Shown: piece by piece, positions 17,589 through 26,063 of the stretch | Layout of the letters: the number at the start of each line of letters is the position of its first letter | Numbering within the stretch: the stretch's first letter is position 1 | DNA from: Candidatus Bathyarchaeota archaeon | Lineage (GTDB): Archaea; Thermoproteota; Bathyarchaeia; Bathyarchaeales; Bathycorpusculaceae | Assembly (NCBI GenBank): GCA_003151735.1 | Contig: PLYI01000120.1 | Coordinates: 124,001 to 188,000, forward strand | Length of the DNA stretch: 64,000 nucleotides | Direction of reading: 5' to 3' | Notes under the pieces: model-generated | The model's database searches: none | What the model saw: the letters and a program-made list of their open reading frames with translations, nothing else | What the model was told of the DNA's origin: nothing | Translations under genes and position numbers: made by a program

Positions 17589-18314
17589 TTAGCTTCTGAA
17601 CTTCTGCAGTTTCTGCAGCATCAGTTTGTCGCCTTCAGCGTCACCTGCGCAGGTTGCGATTATGCCGTCGACTAATCCGACAAGTTGTGATGCTTTCTCT
17701 TCAACTGTTTCCATGGTTGCAGCGGTTGGCCATCCAATCATTTTGACAGTGTCAACGTTCTTGGCTGTGCCTACTAGGAAATATGCGAAGAGCGGTTTGT
17801 TTAGTTTCTTGCATTCTGCCGAGACTGCTTTGAGTGCATCGAAAGATGATTCTTGTAAGCGCATGAAGTATACGAAGTCCCAGGGCTCGCGCACTCGTTG
17901 GAGGGTTTCTTCGATTGAGCGTCTTGCAGTTAAGAGGCAACCGAGTTTGAGGTTTTTAGTTTTTACGTTGGTGCGAATGAAGTCACGTGCGGCTTCAGAT
18001 GAAGGAAGCATCTTTATGGGTTCACCGTATTTGGGTTTGTCTCCCATGGTTACTGCCAAGCCGTCGAGTCCTATGATGTCTGCAGCTAATGCTAAGCCTC
18101 CTACTTCGACTGGTCCTTTGTAGTGTAGTATAAAGATTGGTACGATTATTTTTTCGGGGTATTTAGTTTTGAGCACGCAGCTTACAACCGTTCCGCTTGC
18201 GGCTGGGAAACCGGCGGCGCTGTCAGTGACATTCCATCCGTCAACTAGGTCTTTTAGTTCATCGGCAAGCTTTAGAAATTTACGTGTTGGCACAAATTCA
18301 TTTAGTATTTTCAT
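17589..18314 (-). CDS. Methylenetetrahydrofolate reductase-like protein
   Basis: This 241-residue TIM-barrel protein resembles MetF. It has an NVTDSAAGFP strand end (about residue 29), a central GLALAADIIGLDGLAVTMGDKPKYGEP (described by its GDKP turn, about 93), and a C-terminal TCAGDAEGDKLM. MetF-type enzymes reduce methylene-tetrahydrofolate, or the tetrahydromethanopterin equivalent in archaea, with flavin. It is shorter than usual MetF (about 290). The FrhB-like gene lies 116 bases upstream on the same strand and could supply electrons from reduced F420. The pterin used cannot be read from the sequence. Confidence 0.75.
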   Translation of the reverse strand: MKILNEFVPTRKFLKLADELKDLVDGWNVTDSAAGFPAASGTVVSCVLKTKYPEKIIVPIFILHYKGPVEVGGLALAADIIGLDGLAVTMGDKPKYGEPIKMLPSSEAARDFIRTNVKTKNLKLGCLLTARRSIEETLQRVREPWDFVYFMRLQESSFDALKAVSAECKKLNKPLFAYFLVGTAKNVDTVKMIGWPTAATMETVEEKASQLVGLVDGIIATCAGDAEGDKLMLQKLQKFRS

Positions 18315-18430
18315 GGAGAGTTCATCTCAGGTTAAAGAGGTGAGAGGTTTGGGTTAAAAAGCCTTTTGCATACGCTGGAGCGGGGGTTCCAGTTTAGCAC
18401 CTTCTGTTGCAGCATATTCAAAAATGAACG

Positions 18431-19285
18431 CTATTTCGGGTTGTTTAGGGCGGCTAAGCTTTTTTTGGCGCGCTCCCTCTTAAATTTGGCTAATCTAACG
18501 ATTTCTTCTTTATCGACGGCCTCTTTGATGAAGCCCAAGTTTTTTAGGAGCTTCTCCCCAGCCTTTGACCTGACAATTACAGTTGAGCACCCTTTTTTGC
18601 TGCCAACAGAACCAACAGATATGTCGGCGAACTTTGCTGTGAAGTCATCGCAGTAACCACACGCTTTTTCCGTTGCATTATCGAGGTCTTTTACTTTGCA
18701 ACTCGACTCTTGTCCATCAAAAAACGCTGAGAATTTTCTATGCCGAATTTGTGTTTTTTCAGCTTTATCTAAATCAACGTTTAGCCGAGCCTTTATTTCT
18801 TTTTTAAGTTTATCGCTGTCATAGGCTTCAAAGCAGAACAAACCAATAATGGTTATCCCGCAATCGTTCTTGAGGGTTTGTTGAATTTTTCTTGCCGCCT
18901 TGACTTCGCAGGGCGTGCAGACGATAGCTATTCGCTTTTTTCCCTGACTTATTAGCTCCCGCAGCTTCTGTATTACGTTTACTCTGAGGTATTTGGTTCC
19001 TTTCGCAGCCGAAACTTCGCCGGCGTTGGTGGCTACGATGGCTTCCGCGCTGTAACCTTCCCCTCGGCGAACGACTATGGCTGAGTCTAAGATGCCCTCT
19101 TCCAAACCCTTAATCAAAAGTGCGGTGACTACTCCGCCGTCCTGTCCCTCTATGCTGCTTTTTGCCGAAAACATGTTGCAGTAAATGCCGAGGTCTTCTT
19201 CTTTTGTTCCTTTCAAGAAGTCTTGCTCGATTTTTGCTTCGTCTTGTGCTTTGTAGGTTTTGTATTTCTCTGTGTTATCAGGCAT
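18431..19285 (-). CDS. Coenzyme F420 hydrogenase/dehydrogenase beta-subunit-family protein (FrhB-like)
   Basis: This 284-residue FrhB-family flavo-iron-sulfur protein has an N-terminal domain with GQDGGVVTALLIKGL (about residue 41) and a C-terminal domain with Cys pairs CTPC (about 123), FCFEAY (about 149) and CGYCDDF (about 209). FrhB-family subunits oxidise or reduce F420 through FAD and pass electrons to a partner enzyme. No hydrogenase subunits are nearby. The downstream MTHFR-like gene is the obvious candidate partner. The ATG at 19285 starts a run of acidic and lysine residues. Confidence 0.85.
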   Translation of the reverse strand: MPDNTEKYKTYKAQDEAKIEQDFLKGTKEEDLGIYCNMFSAKSSIEGQDGGVVTALLIKGLEEGILDSAIVVRRGEGYSAEAIVATNAGEVSAAKGTKYLRVNVIQKLRELISQGKKRIAIVCTPCEVKAARKIQQTLKNDCGITIIGLFCFEAYDSDKLKKEIKARLNVDLDKAEKTQIRHRKFSAFFDGQESSCKVKDLDNATEKACGYCDDFTAKFADISVGSVGSKKGCSTVIVRSKAGEKLLKNLGFIKEAVDKEEIVRLAKFKRERAKKSLAALNNPK

Positions 19286-19415
19286 TGTAGAAGTTCAACC
19301 GACTTTTCGCTAAATTATGAAGGGTAATTCCGAGGAAATAAAGCTTTAAAATTTTTATTCCATAACTGTTTATATTAAAACATCTCAATAGTTTACTGGT
19401 ACTTAAGGTGAAACA

Positions 19416-20480
19416 TTGAAAGCGTTGATCTTAGCAGGCGGCTTCGCCACAAGACTGCGACCCCTAAGTTGCTCAAGGCCAAAAACCCTCTTTCCAATAG
19501 TAAATAAGCCTCTTCTACAGTGGATTTTTGAACGTTTAGCCCAGGGAGGCGTAGACGAAGCCATCCTTGCAGTTAACGCGCTCACCCAGTTTTACATCCG
19601 ACAGCATAAACTGTCAAAATGCGGCTTAAAAGTTCGGTTTTCAATTGATCCACCCAAAATGCCGCTGGGAACAGGGGGTCCACTAAAGAAGGCGGAGAAG
19701 CTGATTGGGCATAATGAACCGTTCATTATGTTGAACGGTGACATTTACGCTGACATAAACTACCGGGAGCTCGTCGAAGCGCATAGAAAATCCGGCGCGT
19801 TAGCTACACTTGCGCTCTGCACAGTGGAGGATCCATGCAGTTTCGGCGTAGCGGATTTACAAGGCAACGTCATAAAACGGTTCGTGGAGAAACCTCCCAA
19901 AGGTAAAGCACCCAGCAACCTCATAAACGCTGGAGCATACATTCTAAGTCCAGAAGTCTTCGCTTACATTCCCGAGGGCAGGGCAGTTTCAATCGAGCGA
20001 GAAGTATTTCCCAAGTTAGCAGAAGAGGGCAAACTGTGCGGACACTGCATTAACGGCTTATGGATAGATATTGGCAAACCCCAAGAGTACTTAGAGGCAA
20101 ACAAGATAGTCCTCGACTCTATCTCAAACAGCATTAAACGACAAAATCCTGCATCGTTCAGCCTGAAGAATCCTGTTGCCTTGGACGAAGGTGTCATTGT
20201 CGGCGAAAAATCAGTTATCGGTCCATACGCAATCTTGGGCAAAAACGTCAAAGTAGGCGCAAACGCACAAATCTCCAATTCAGTCATCTTCGCAGAAGCT
20301 CAAATAGCCGACGGCGCCATCCTCAACGGAGCAATCGTTGGCGAAGGAGCAAAAATAGGAAGAGGCGTTAAGCTTCTCAAAGGTTGTGTAGTTGGCGACC
20401 TCGCTAAAGTCAAAGACAGCGTTCACTTGCATGAAGGGGCAGTAATTTGTCCTGCGAAAGAAGTAACTGAAACATTTTAA
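19416..20480 (+). CDS. Sugar-phosphate nucleotidyltransferase with left-handed beta-helix
   Basis: This 354-residue enzyme opens with the nucleotidyltransferase signature LILAGGFATRLRPL and SRPKTLFPIVNKPLL; the metal-binding Asp is in MLNGDIYAD (about residue 107). After about residue 245 comes a hexapeptide-repeat left-handed helix (VIVGEKSVIGPYAILG and similar). It makes an NDP-sugar from NTP and a sugar-1-phosphate. Followed 41 bases later by glmM, it most likely acts on GlcNAc-1-phosphate, though a mannose-1-phosphate guanylyltransferase is possible. TTG start with AAGGTGA 4 bases upstream. Confidence 0.85.
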   Translation: MKALILAGGFATRLRPLSCSRPKTLFPIVNKPLLQWIFERLAQGGVDEAILAVNALTQFYIRQHKLSKCGLKVRFSIDPPKMPLGTGGPLKKAEKLIGHNEPFIMLNGDIYADINYRELVEAHRKSGALATLALCTVEDPCSFGVADLQGNVIKRFVEKPPKGKAPSNLINAGAYILSPEVFAYIPEGRAVSIEREVFPKLAEEGKLCGHCINGLWIDIGKPQEYLEANKIVLDSISNSIKRQNPASFSLKNPVALDEGVIVGEKSVIGPYAILGKNVKVGANAQISNSVIFAEAQIADGAILNGAIVGEGAKIGRGVKLLKGCVVGDLAKVKDSVHLHEGAVICPAKEVTETF

Positions 20481-20521
20481 AACCCAAGATTGACTGTTAA
20501 TAAGTACTGAGATGAATTTAC

Positions 20522-21892
20522 ATGAGTGCGCGAAAACTTTTTGGAACAAACGGCATCAGAGGCCTTGTCAACGTAGAATTAACGCCTGAAATGGCCATAA
20601 AAGTCGGATCTTCAATTGGAACCTTTTTCGGAAAAGAAAAAAAGCTACTCGTGGGATATGACGCCAGAACCAGCGGCCCCATGTTTGCTAAAGCAGTCAT
20701 CGCTGGATTAACAGCCACTGGCTGCAACGTGTTCTTCGCTGGAATGGCACCCACTCCCTCCCTGCAATTCGCTGTTAAAAACCACAAGATGGATGGCGGA
20801 GTAATAATCACCGCTTCCCATAACCCTCCAGAATACAACGGGATTAAGGTAATTTGGAGTGACGGCATCGAAACTTCACACGAGCAAGAGGTTGAAATAG
20901 AGAACATTTACTTTGACAACAAAATTGTGTTTGCAGCATGGGATAAACTTGGTGCGAAACGTGAATTGGCTGGAATAAACGATGAATACATCCAAGCCAT
21001 AAAAAAACACGTTAACAAAACAAAAATCGCAAATGCACATTTCCACGTCGTCGTTGACGCCGCAAACAGTGTAGGCGGATTAACCGCGCCGCCCCTGCTA
21101 AGAGAACTGGGATGCAAAATAACCAGCATAAACGCCAACATCGACGGCACCTTCCCAGGAAGAATGCCCGAGCCACGTCCCGAAAGCCTGGGCGATTTAG
21201 CTTCAACGGTGAAAGCAATCAAAGCAGACATGGGTGTAGCCTTTGACGGTGACGCTGACCGCTCCATTTTTGTTGATGGAAACGGCGTGATTTATTGGGG
21301 AGACAAAACCTTCGCAATAATCATCAAACAGTACCTGCTCAAGAATCCGGGCGCTAAAATAGTCACGCCGGTTAGTTCATCTACCCTAATCAAGGATACA
21401 GTTGAAGCTTACAAGGGCGAACTGATTTGGACAAAGGTTGGAAGCGTAACTGTTTCCCAAAAAATGAAGGAAGTAGGCGCTAATCTTGGCGGAGAAGAAA
21501 ACGGCGGAGTATTCTATGGTCCTCACCAAGCTGTCCGCGATGGAGCAATGACGACTGTGCTGCTGCTGAATATCATGGCTGAAACTGGACAGTCACTCTC
21601 TCAACTGGTTGCTGAACAACCACAATACTTCATTGAAAAAGCAAAAATCGAGTGCCCAGATGACAAAAAAGAAATCCTGCTGCAAAAAATAACTGAACAA
21701 GTAAAGGGTGAAAACGTCAGCACCATCGACGGAGTCAAAATCTGGTTTAGCGACGCCAGCGCCATCTTGATTCGGCCAAGCGGCACAGAACCAGTTTTCC
21801 GCTTATATGCTGAGGCGAAAAACCAAGAAAAAGCACTAAAGCTAGTGGAAGGCTACAGTTCAAGGCTTAAAAAAATATTAGAAACCATCTAG
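20522..21892 (+). CDS. glmM: Phosphoglucosamine mutase / phosphohexomutase
   Basis: This 456-residue alpha-D-phosphohexomutase has the phosphoserine loop TASHNPPEYNG (Ser at about residue 99), the metal loop AFDGDADRSIF (about 240), a sugar-binding GGEENGG (about 322) and the phosphate-binding RPSGTEPVFRLYAEA (about 417). It interconverts glucosamine-6-phosphate and glucosamine-1-phosphate, or the mannose or glucose equivalent. The start LFGTNGIRGLVN fits the GlmM group. It is second in the nucleotide-sugar operon. Confidence 0.92.
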   Translation: MSARKLFGTNGIRGLVNVELTPEMAIKVGSSIGTFFGKEKKLLVGYDARTSGPMFAKAVIAGLTATGCNVFFAGMAPTPSLQFAVKNHKMDGGVIITASHNPPEYNGIKVIWSDGIETSHEQEVEIENIYFDNKIVFAAWDKLGAKRELAGINDEYIQAIKKHVNKTKIANAHFHVVVDAANSVGGLTAPPLLRELGCKITSINANIDGTFPGRMPEPRPESLGDLASTVKAIKADMGVAFDGDADRSIFVDGNGVIYWGDKTFAIIIKQYLLKNPGAKIVTPVSSSTLIKDTVEAYKGELIWTKVGSVTVSQKMKEVGANLGGEENGGVFYGPHQAVRDGAMTTVLLLNIMAETGQSLSQLVAEQPQYFIEKAKIECPDDKKEILLQKITEQVKGENVSTIDGVKIWFSDASAILIRPSGTEPVFRLYAEAKNQEKALKLVEGYSSRLKKILETI

Positions 21893-21927
21893 CAGCCTAA
21901 AAGCCGTACTCTGGAGAAAATCCGCTG

Positions 21928-23256
21928 ATGCCTGCAGTTTTAAATCTTAAACCTGAAGAGGTAGATTCCAACGAGAAACGCTCAAGGTACACTGTATGTG
22001 TAATCGGATGTGGGCAAAAAGGAATTCTCTACGCCAACGCTTTCGCTGAAGCAGGCTTTAGTGTTATCTGCACAGACGCTGACCCAACAATAATAAAAAA
22101 GGTCGCAAAAGGAAAAACGCCCAGCTCACAACCACAAGTAGAGACAAAACTCAAAAGTCACCTCAACTCAGGACAAATAAGCGTTAGTAACGAACGAAAA
22201 AAAGCAGTTACCCAAAGCGACGTCATCATCGTAGCTATAGGAGCAAAAGTGGACGAGCAGAAAAAAACAGATTTCTCCCAAATCGTAAGCGCCTGCAAAC
22301 AAGTTGGAGCGGCACTTCAAAAAGGCTCAATGGTTATTTATGGAGGCATTGCAAGCATCGGTTTTACTGAAGGCACCGTAAAAGAAACGTTGGAGAATAC
22401 CTCAGGATTCAAGGTGGGACAGGATTTTGGTTTAGCCTACAACCCTATCCTTTCAGCAGAAGCCTCACTTGCTAACTTGGAGCTGATGGTTGCTGCCTCC
22501 GACCAAACAAGCTTAAACGCTGCATCAATTATCCTTAGAACTATAACGAAAAAAATAAAAGAAATCGGCGACGTAAAAATGGCTGAAACAGCAACCCTCT
22601 TCACTGTAGCAAAGCAAGACGCAAACAGGGCATTATCTAACGAACTGTCGGTTTTCTGCGAAAATGCAAAAATCGACTACTTTAAAGTCTTAAAACTGCT
22701 TGACCTCAAGGACCCAAGTTTTTGGCCTACCATCGTTGAAGAAGAAAACAGAAACGAAGCGTACCTGCTGCTTGATGGCGCCGAGAACTTGAACGCTAAA
22801 CTTAGGCTTCCAGCGTTGGCTAGACAGATAAACGAGGACATGGTTAAACATGCGGTTAATTTAACGGCAGATGCCCTAAGAGGTGGCGGCAAACCTTTGA
22901 GGAGGGCAAAAGTTGCAGTTTTAGGCACAGCTAACCCCAATACTGCGACAGGTATTTTTGTTAAGATGATAGAGCTCAAAGGCGCCAAACCTACGCTTTA
23001 TGACCCGATTTCAAAGATGGGCCCACAGGAATGGCGTGTAGTTAAAACCAGCTTAAATGAAGCCGTAGAAGGCACAGATTGTATCGTTATCTTGACGGGG
23101 CAGGAGCAGTTCAAAAACTTGAACCTAAAGAAACTAAAAGCCCTAATGAAATCACCCTCGGTAATCGTTGATTTAATCGGTATTTTTGAACCCGAAAGAG
23201 TTGAAGCAGAAGGCTTCATATACTGTGGCTTAGGTAGAGGAACTGATAAAAAATGA
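21928..23256 (+). CDS. Nucleotide-sugar dehydrogenase homologue lacking the catalytic cysteine
   Basis: This 442-residue protein has the three-domain layout of UDP-ManNAc/UDP-glucose dehydrogenases: an N-terminal Rossmann (CVIGCGQKGILYANAF, about residue 24), a central helical domain (AKQDANRALSNELSVFCE, about 228) and a C-terminal Rossmann-like domain (VAVLGTANPNTAT, about 330). The active-site GGHCxPxD loop is absent; the equivalent stretch reads SFWPTIVEEENRNE. Loss of the nucleophilic Cys argues against the usual two-step oxidation to a uronate. It may have another reaction or a regulatory role. It overlaps the next gene by 4 bases (ATGA). Confidence 0.75.
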   Translation: MPAVLNLKPEEVDSNEKRSRYTVCVIGCGQKGILYANAFAEAGFSVICTDADPTIIKKVAKGKTPSSQPQVETKLKSHLNSGQISVSNERKKAVTQSDVIIVAIGAKVDEQKKTDFSQIVSACKQVGAALQKGSMVIYGGIASIGFTEGTVKETLENTSGFKVGQDFGLAYNPILSAEASLANLELMVAASDQTSLNAASIILRTITKKIKEIGDVKMAETATLFTVAKQDANRALSNELSVFCENAKIDYFKVLKLLDLKDPSFWPTIVEEENRNEAYLLLDGAENLNAKLRLPALARQINEDMVKHAVNLTADALRGGGKPLRRAKVAVLGTANPNTATGIFVKMIELKGAKPTLYDPISKMGPQEWRVVKTSLNEAVEGTDCIVILTGQEQFKNLNLKKLKALMKSPSVIVDLIGIFEPERVEAEGFIYCGLGRGTDKK

Positions 23257-24203
23257 AGAAACTTGGCGTTGCAGTAATCGGAACTGGGCAATGGGGAAAA
23301 AACCACGCAAGAGTCTACAGCGAACTTGCATCAACCGAACTCGTTGCAATATGCGATGTAAACCCTGAAAGAGCCAAAGCGATGGCTGCCCAATACGGCG
23401 TAAAAGCCTACTCTGACAGCACAAAGATGCTAAAAGACAAATCTATTGAAGCCGTAAACGTTTGCACGTGGTCAACGATTCTAGCTAAAGAGGCATTAAA
23501 AACCCTCAACGCTGGAAAACATGTTTTAGTTGAGAAACCCATGGCAACTACCCCTCAGCAAGCTGAGAAACTTGTGCAGACAGCACAGGAGAACGGACTT
23601 CACTTGACCGTTGGCTTTCTGATGCGTTTTATACCTGGCTTGCAAAGCATTCGCCAGTCGGTTGAGAGCAAAAAAATCGGAGAATTAGTCTGCGCAACTG
23701 CTAAGCGTGTTTCACAGTGGCCCGAGCGAATCGGCGACGTCGGCGTCGTCAAGGACTCAGCTATCCATGACATCGATGTTATGCGGTTCATTTCTGGCGA
23801 GGACCCAATTTCCGTTTACGCAAAGATGGGTAGTATGAGAATCAAAAAGTTCGAAGACTATGCACATATTATGCTCACCTACAAAGACGGCAAAAGCGCA
23901 TTCATCGAATCCAACTGGCTCACACCCTACAAGACACGTACATTAACCGTAACGGGAAGCGACGCTATAATGAGGCTGGATTATATCACTCAGGATTTGT
24001 TGATTGAACAGCAAAAAGAATCCGTGCAGCCAAGATACCCCTTCCAAGAGCCCCTAAAAGCTGAACTTCAACATTTTGTCGACTGCATAGTGGAGAAAAA
24101 GAAGCCCCTTGTCACTGGCGAAGACGGCGTAAGAGCGCTACAAGTAGCTACAGCGGCGATGCAGTCCTCAGCAAAAAACAGGGCAATACAACTAAAAAGA
24201 TAA
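23253..24203 (+). CDS. Gfo/Idh/MocA-family NAD(P)-dependent sugar oxidoreductase
   Basis: This 316-residue protein has an N-terminal Rossmann fold (VAVIGTGQWGKNHARVYSEL), the EKP motif with catalytic Lys (HVLVEKPMATT, about residue 95) and a HDIDVMRF signature with catalytic His (about 173). Close relatives act as UDP-GlcNAc 3-dehydrogenases or similar sugar-nucleotide oxidoreductases. Its translational overlap with the preceding dehydrogenase homologue suggests that the two proteins act on the same nucleotide sugar. It closes the four-gene operon. Confidence 0.88.
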   Translation: MKKLGVAVIGTGQWGKNHARVYSELASTELVAICDVNPERAKAMAAQYGVKAYSDSTKMLKDKSIEAVNVCTWSTILAKEALKTLNAGKHVLVEKPMATTPQQAEKLVQTAQENGLHLTVGFLMRFIPGLQSIRQSVESKKIGELVCATAKRVSQWPERIGDVGVVKDSAIHDIDVMRFISGEDPISVYAKMGSMRIKKFEDYAHIMLTYKDGKSAFIESNWLTPYKTRTLTVTGSDAIMRLDYITQDLLIEQQKESVQPRYPFQEPLKAELQHFVDCIVEKKKPLVTGEDGVRALQVATAAMQSSAKNRAIQLKR

Positions 24204-24207
24204 AAAA

Positions 24208-24477
24208 TTATTTCAGGTTGAAAGGCTTGCCTTCAGAAACGATTTTCTGAGGTGCTTGTTCCTTCCATTTCTTTAGAAACGGCAAATCATCCGCCTCTTT
24301 CCGCAACTCATCAGGCAACATTTCGGGTATTTCGTCACGAATAGGGTACCACCGCAGGCATTTGGGGCAAACGATTAAACCTTCTACTATTTCGTCTTTT
24401 TCTTCGAAGACATGAAGTTCTAAAGGATGATATTTGTCGATTGGGCAAGCGAGGATTTCCATTAATTTCCGTTTCAT
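24208..24477 (-). CDS. Trm112-family methyltransferase activator
   Basis: This 89-residue protein begins MKRKLMEILACPIDKYHPLE and continues with CPKCLRWYPIRDEIPEMLP, the Trm112 zinc-ribbon-like pattern (two of the usual four Cys per half are visible at about residues 11 and 37-40). Trm112 is a small partner that stabilises several SAM-dependent methyltransferases acting on tRNA, rRNA and release factor. The Trm5-like gene is 36 bases upstream on the same strand, but the HemK2-like and Trm11-like enzymes elsewhere in the window are equally plausible partners. Confidence 0.85.
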   Translation of the reverse strand: MKRKLMEILACPIDKYHPLELHVFEEKDEIVEGLIVCPKCLRWYPIRDEIPEMLPDELRKEADDLPFLKKWKEQAPQKIVSEGKPFNLK

Positions 24478-24513
24478 TTGGATTCCACGAAGAGAATAGT
24501 TAACGTTGAGTTA

Positions 24514-25374
24514 TTAAAACTTGTTTGGCAAAGCAGTTATCTGTATGTCTAGAACGGTTTGGTACCAGTTTGGACCTGTAGGTCGCATCACTCGCGAATT
24601 AGCAAACACGTATGTTGCGCCCATGCTGTCGAGTTTTTGGGCAACTTTCATCTTGGTTTTCTCGGCGGGATTTTCCTTTCCTGGTGCGTGTTGGAAATCG
24701 TAGTAGTGGATCCAGCCGCCTGTTTTCTTGAGCGCTGACAGAGCATAGGGCAAGTATTCGAGGGCTTTTTCGGGCAGAGGCATTAGAACGCGGTCGGCGA
24801 CTCCTTGAAGTCGAGTTTGGATGATGTCTTTTGAGTCACCAAGTATGGGAAAGACGCTGTTGCAGACTTGGTTAATTTTAACGTTCTCTTCCATGTACTG
24901 AACCGCGATTGGGTTAACGTCAATTGAGTAGGCTTTGGTTTGGCTTTGGGTTTTGGCGATGACTATGCTAAAGCAGCCGACCCCAGCAAACATGTTGACA
25001 ACAACCTCGCCTAGCTGAACGAGACCTGCAAGGCGTTTGTGTTCATGTGATAGTCTGGGTGAAAAATAACATTTCTCAACATCAACTTTGAAGATGCATC
25101 CTGATTCCCTGTGGGTTGTGTTTGTTTTGTTTTCTCCTGCCAACAGCTTTAGCTCTCGAACTCTAAAATCGCCAGTGATGCGGCTGATGGGGGTGAGGAC
25201 TGTTTTTATGTTTCTGTTTACAGCCATGATTTGTTTTGCAACGACTTCCGCGTTTTGAAGATCATTGTGTTTGATTATGGCTATGTCACCTACAATGTCA
25301 AAGGAATTGTAAACTTTCCTCAATTGTTCCTGCGGGATAGCCTCTGAAAGCTTTTCTCGAAGCCGTTTCCTCAA
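24514..25374 (-). CDS. Trm5-like tRNA (guanine/wyosine) methyltransferase
   Basis: This 286-residue class I SAM methyltransferase has the archaeal Trm5 layout: an N-terminal D2 domain (YNSFDIVGDIAIIKH, about residue 22), HRESGCIFKVDVEKCYFSPR (about 86-105) and SAM-binding NMFAGVGCFSIVIAK (about 127). The motif IV region reads MPLPEKALEYL, where Trm5 enzymes usually have NLP. It could make m1G37 or act in wyosine formation as a Trm5a/Taw2 relative. Taw1 is encoded 3 kb downstream. The Trm112 gene follows in the same operon. Confidence 0.8.
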   Translation of the reverse strand: MRKRLREKLSEAIPQEQLRKVYNSFDIVGDIAIIKHNDLQNAEVVAKQIMAVNRNIKTVLTPISRITGDFRVRELKLLAGENKTNTTHRESGCIFKVDVEKCYFSPRLSHEHKRLAGLVQLGEVVVNMFAGVGCFSIVIAKTQSQTKAYSIDVNPIAVQYMEENVKINQVCNSVFPILGDSKDIIQTRLQGVADRVLMPLPEKALEYLPYALSALKKTGGWIHYYDFQHAPGKENPAEKTKMKVAQKLDSMGATYVFANSRVMRPTGPNWYQTVLDIQITALPNKF

Positions 25375-25451
25375 CTAACCATCCTCATTGTCGTCAAGTA
25401 TTGGAAATGTTTAAAAGTAAAATGCTTTTCTTTGTAGGGAAGGCGTTCCCA

Positions 25452-25613
25452 ATGGAAAAATCAGGTATTGTTTATGAATGTATGAGATGCGGCTCAAGAG
25501 TTCCCTCTGAAGAACTGGAATTACGCGGCGGAGAAACCAAATGTATCATCTGCGGCTACAGGATTCTTAAGAAGGTTAAGCCGCCAGTAGTGAAACGGGT
25601 TAAATCAAAATAA
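25452..25613 (+). CDS. rpoP: DNA-directed RNA polymerase subunit Rpo12 (P)
   Basis: This 53-residue zinc-ribbon protein has CMRCGSRV (about residue 10) and CIICGYRILKKVKPP (about 29), the signature of Rpo12/Rpb12, which sits between large polymerase subunits during assembly. The ATG at 25452 gives the normal length, with GGGAAGG about 10 bases upstream. The longer reading from 25401 adds 17 unrelated residues. Two conserved Cys pairs are intact. Confidence 0.93.
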   Translation: MEKSGIVYECMRCGSRVPSEELELRGGETKCIICGYRILKKVKPPVVKRVKSK

Positions 25614-25668
25614 GATAGGGAAACTCGTGTTTTTACGCGAGTAAATTTTTGTTTAATTTTTACTTTGG

Positions 25669-25977
25669 TTAAAAGAGTTCTTTGTCTCCGAGTTTGCGCA
25701 GTGCCTTTCCTTTAATTTTCACCGAGTCATCGAAGAAGTCGTCAACGTCTTTTTCAACAGTCACGCGCTTAACTGTTTCTCCGCAAATTCCCTCAGGCAG
25801 CATTCGTCTTTTCATGCACATTGAATAGGTGCAGTTTGCGATTGTGCATGGTTCCTCGGTTTCTCTGCACCAAACTGAATCGCGCCTGTACATCGCGGAG
25901 TTTTTTGCGCATTTAAAAGATTGACATGCTGGAGAACAAGGTTTTGATTGAGCCAACAGATATACCTCAATTGTCAA
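25669..25977 (-). CDS. Cys-rich hypothetical protein
   Basis: This 102-residue protein has a Cys-rich N-terminal half (CSPACQSFKCAKN, then CRETEEPCTIANCTYSMC, about residues 14-55) and an acidic, lysine-containing C-terminal part. The spacing suggests a zinc-binding fold. I do not recognise the family. It stands alone between rpoP and the large secreted protein gene, with its 3' end 55 bases from rpoP. Confidence 0.6.
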   Translation of the reverse strand: MTIEVYLLAQSKPCSPACQSFKCAKNSAMYRRDSVWCRETEEPCTIANCTYSMCMKRRMLPEGICGETVKRVTVEKDVDDFFDDSVKIKGKALRKLGDKELF

Positions 25978-26063
25978 TTCAAAATTTGTGTTTTGTACTG
26001 AGCCTTAGCTTTCTTTATGTGCTTTGGAGACCATATAAACTTTTTTCTATTAAAGGGTGAAAT

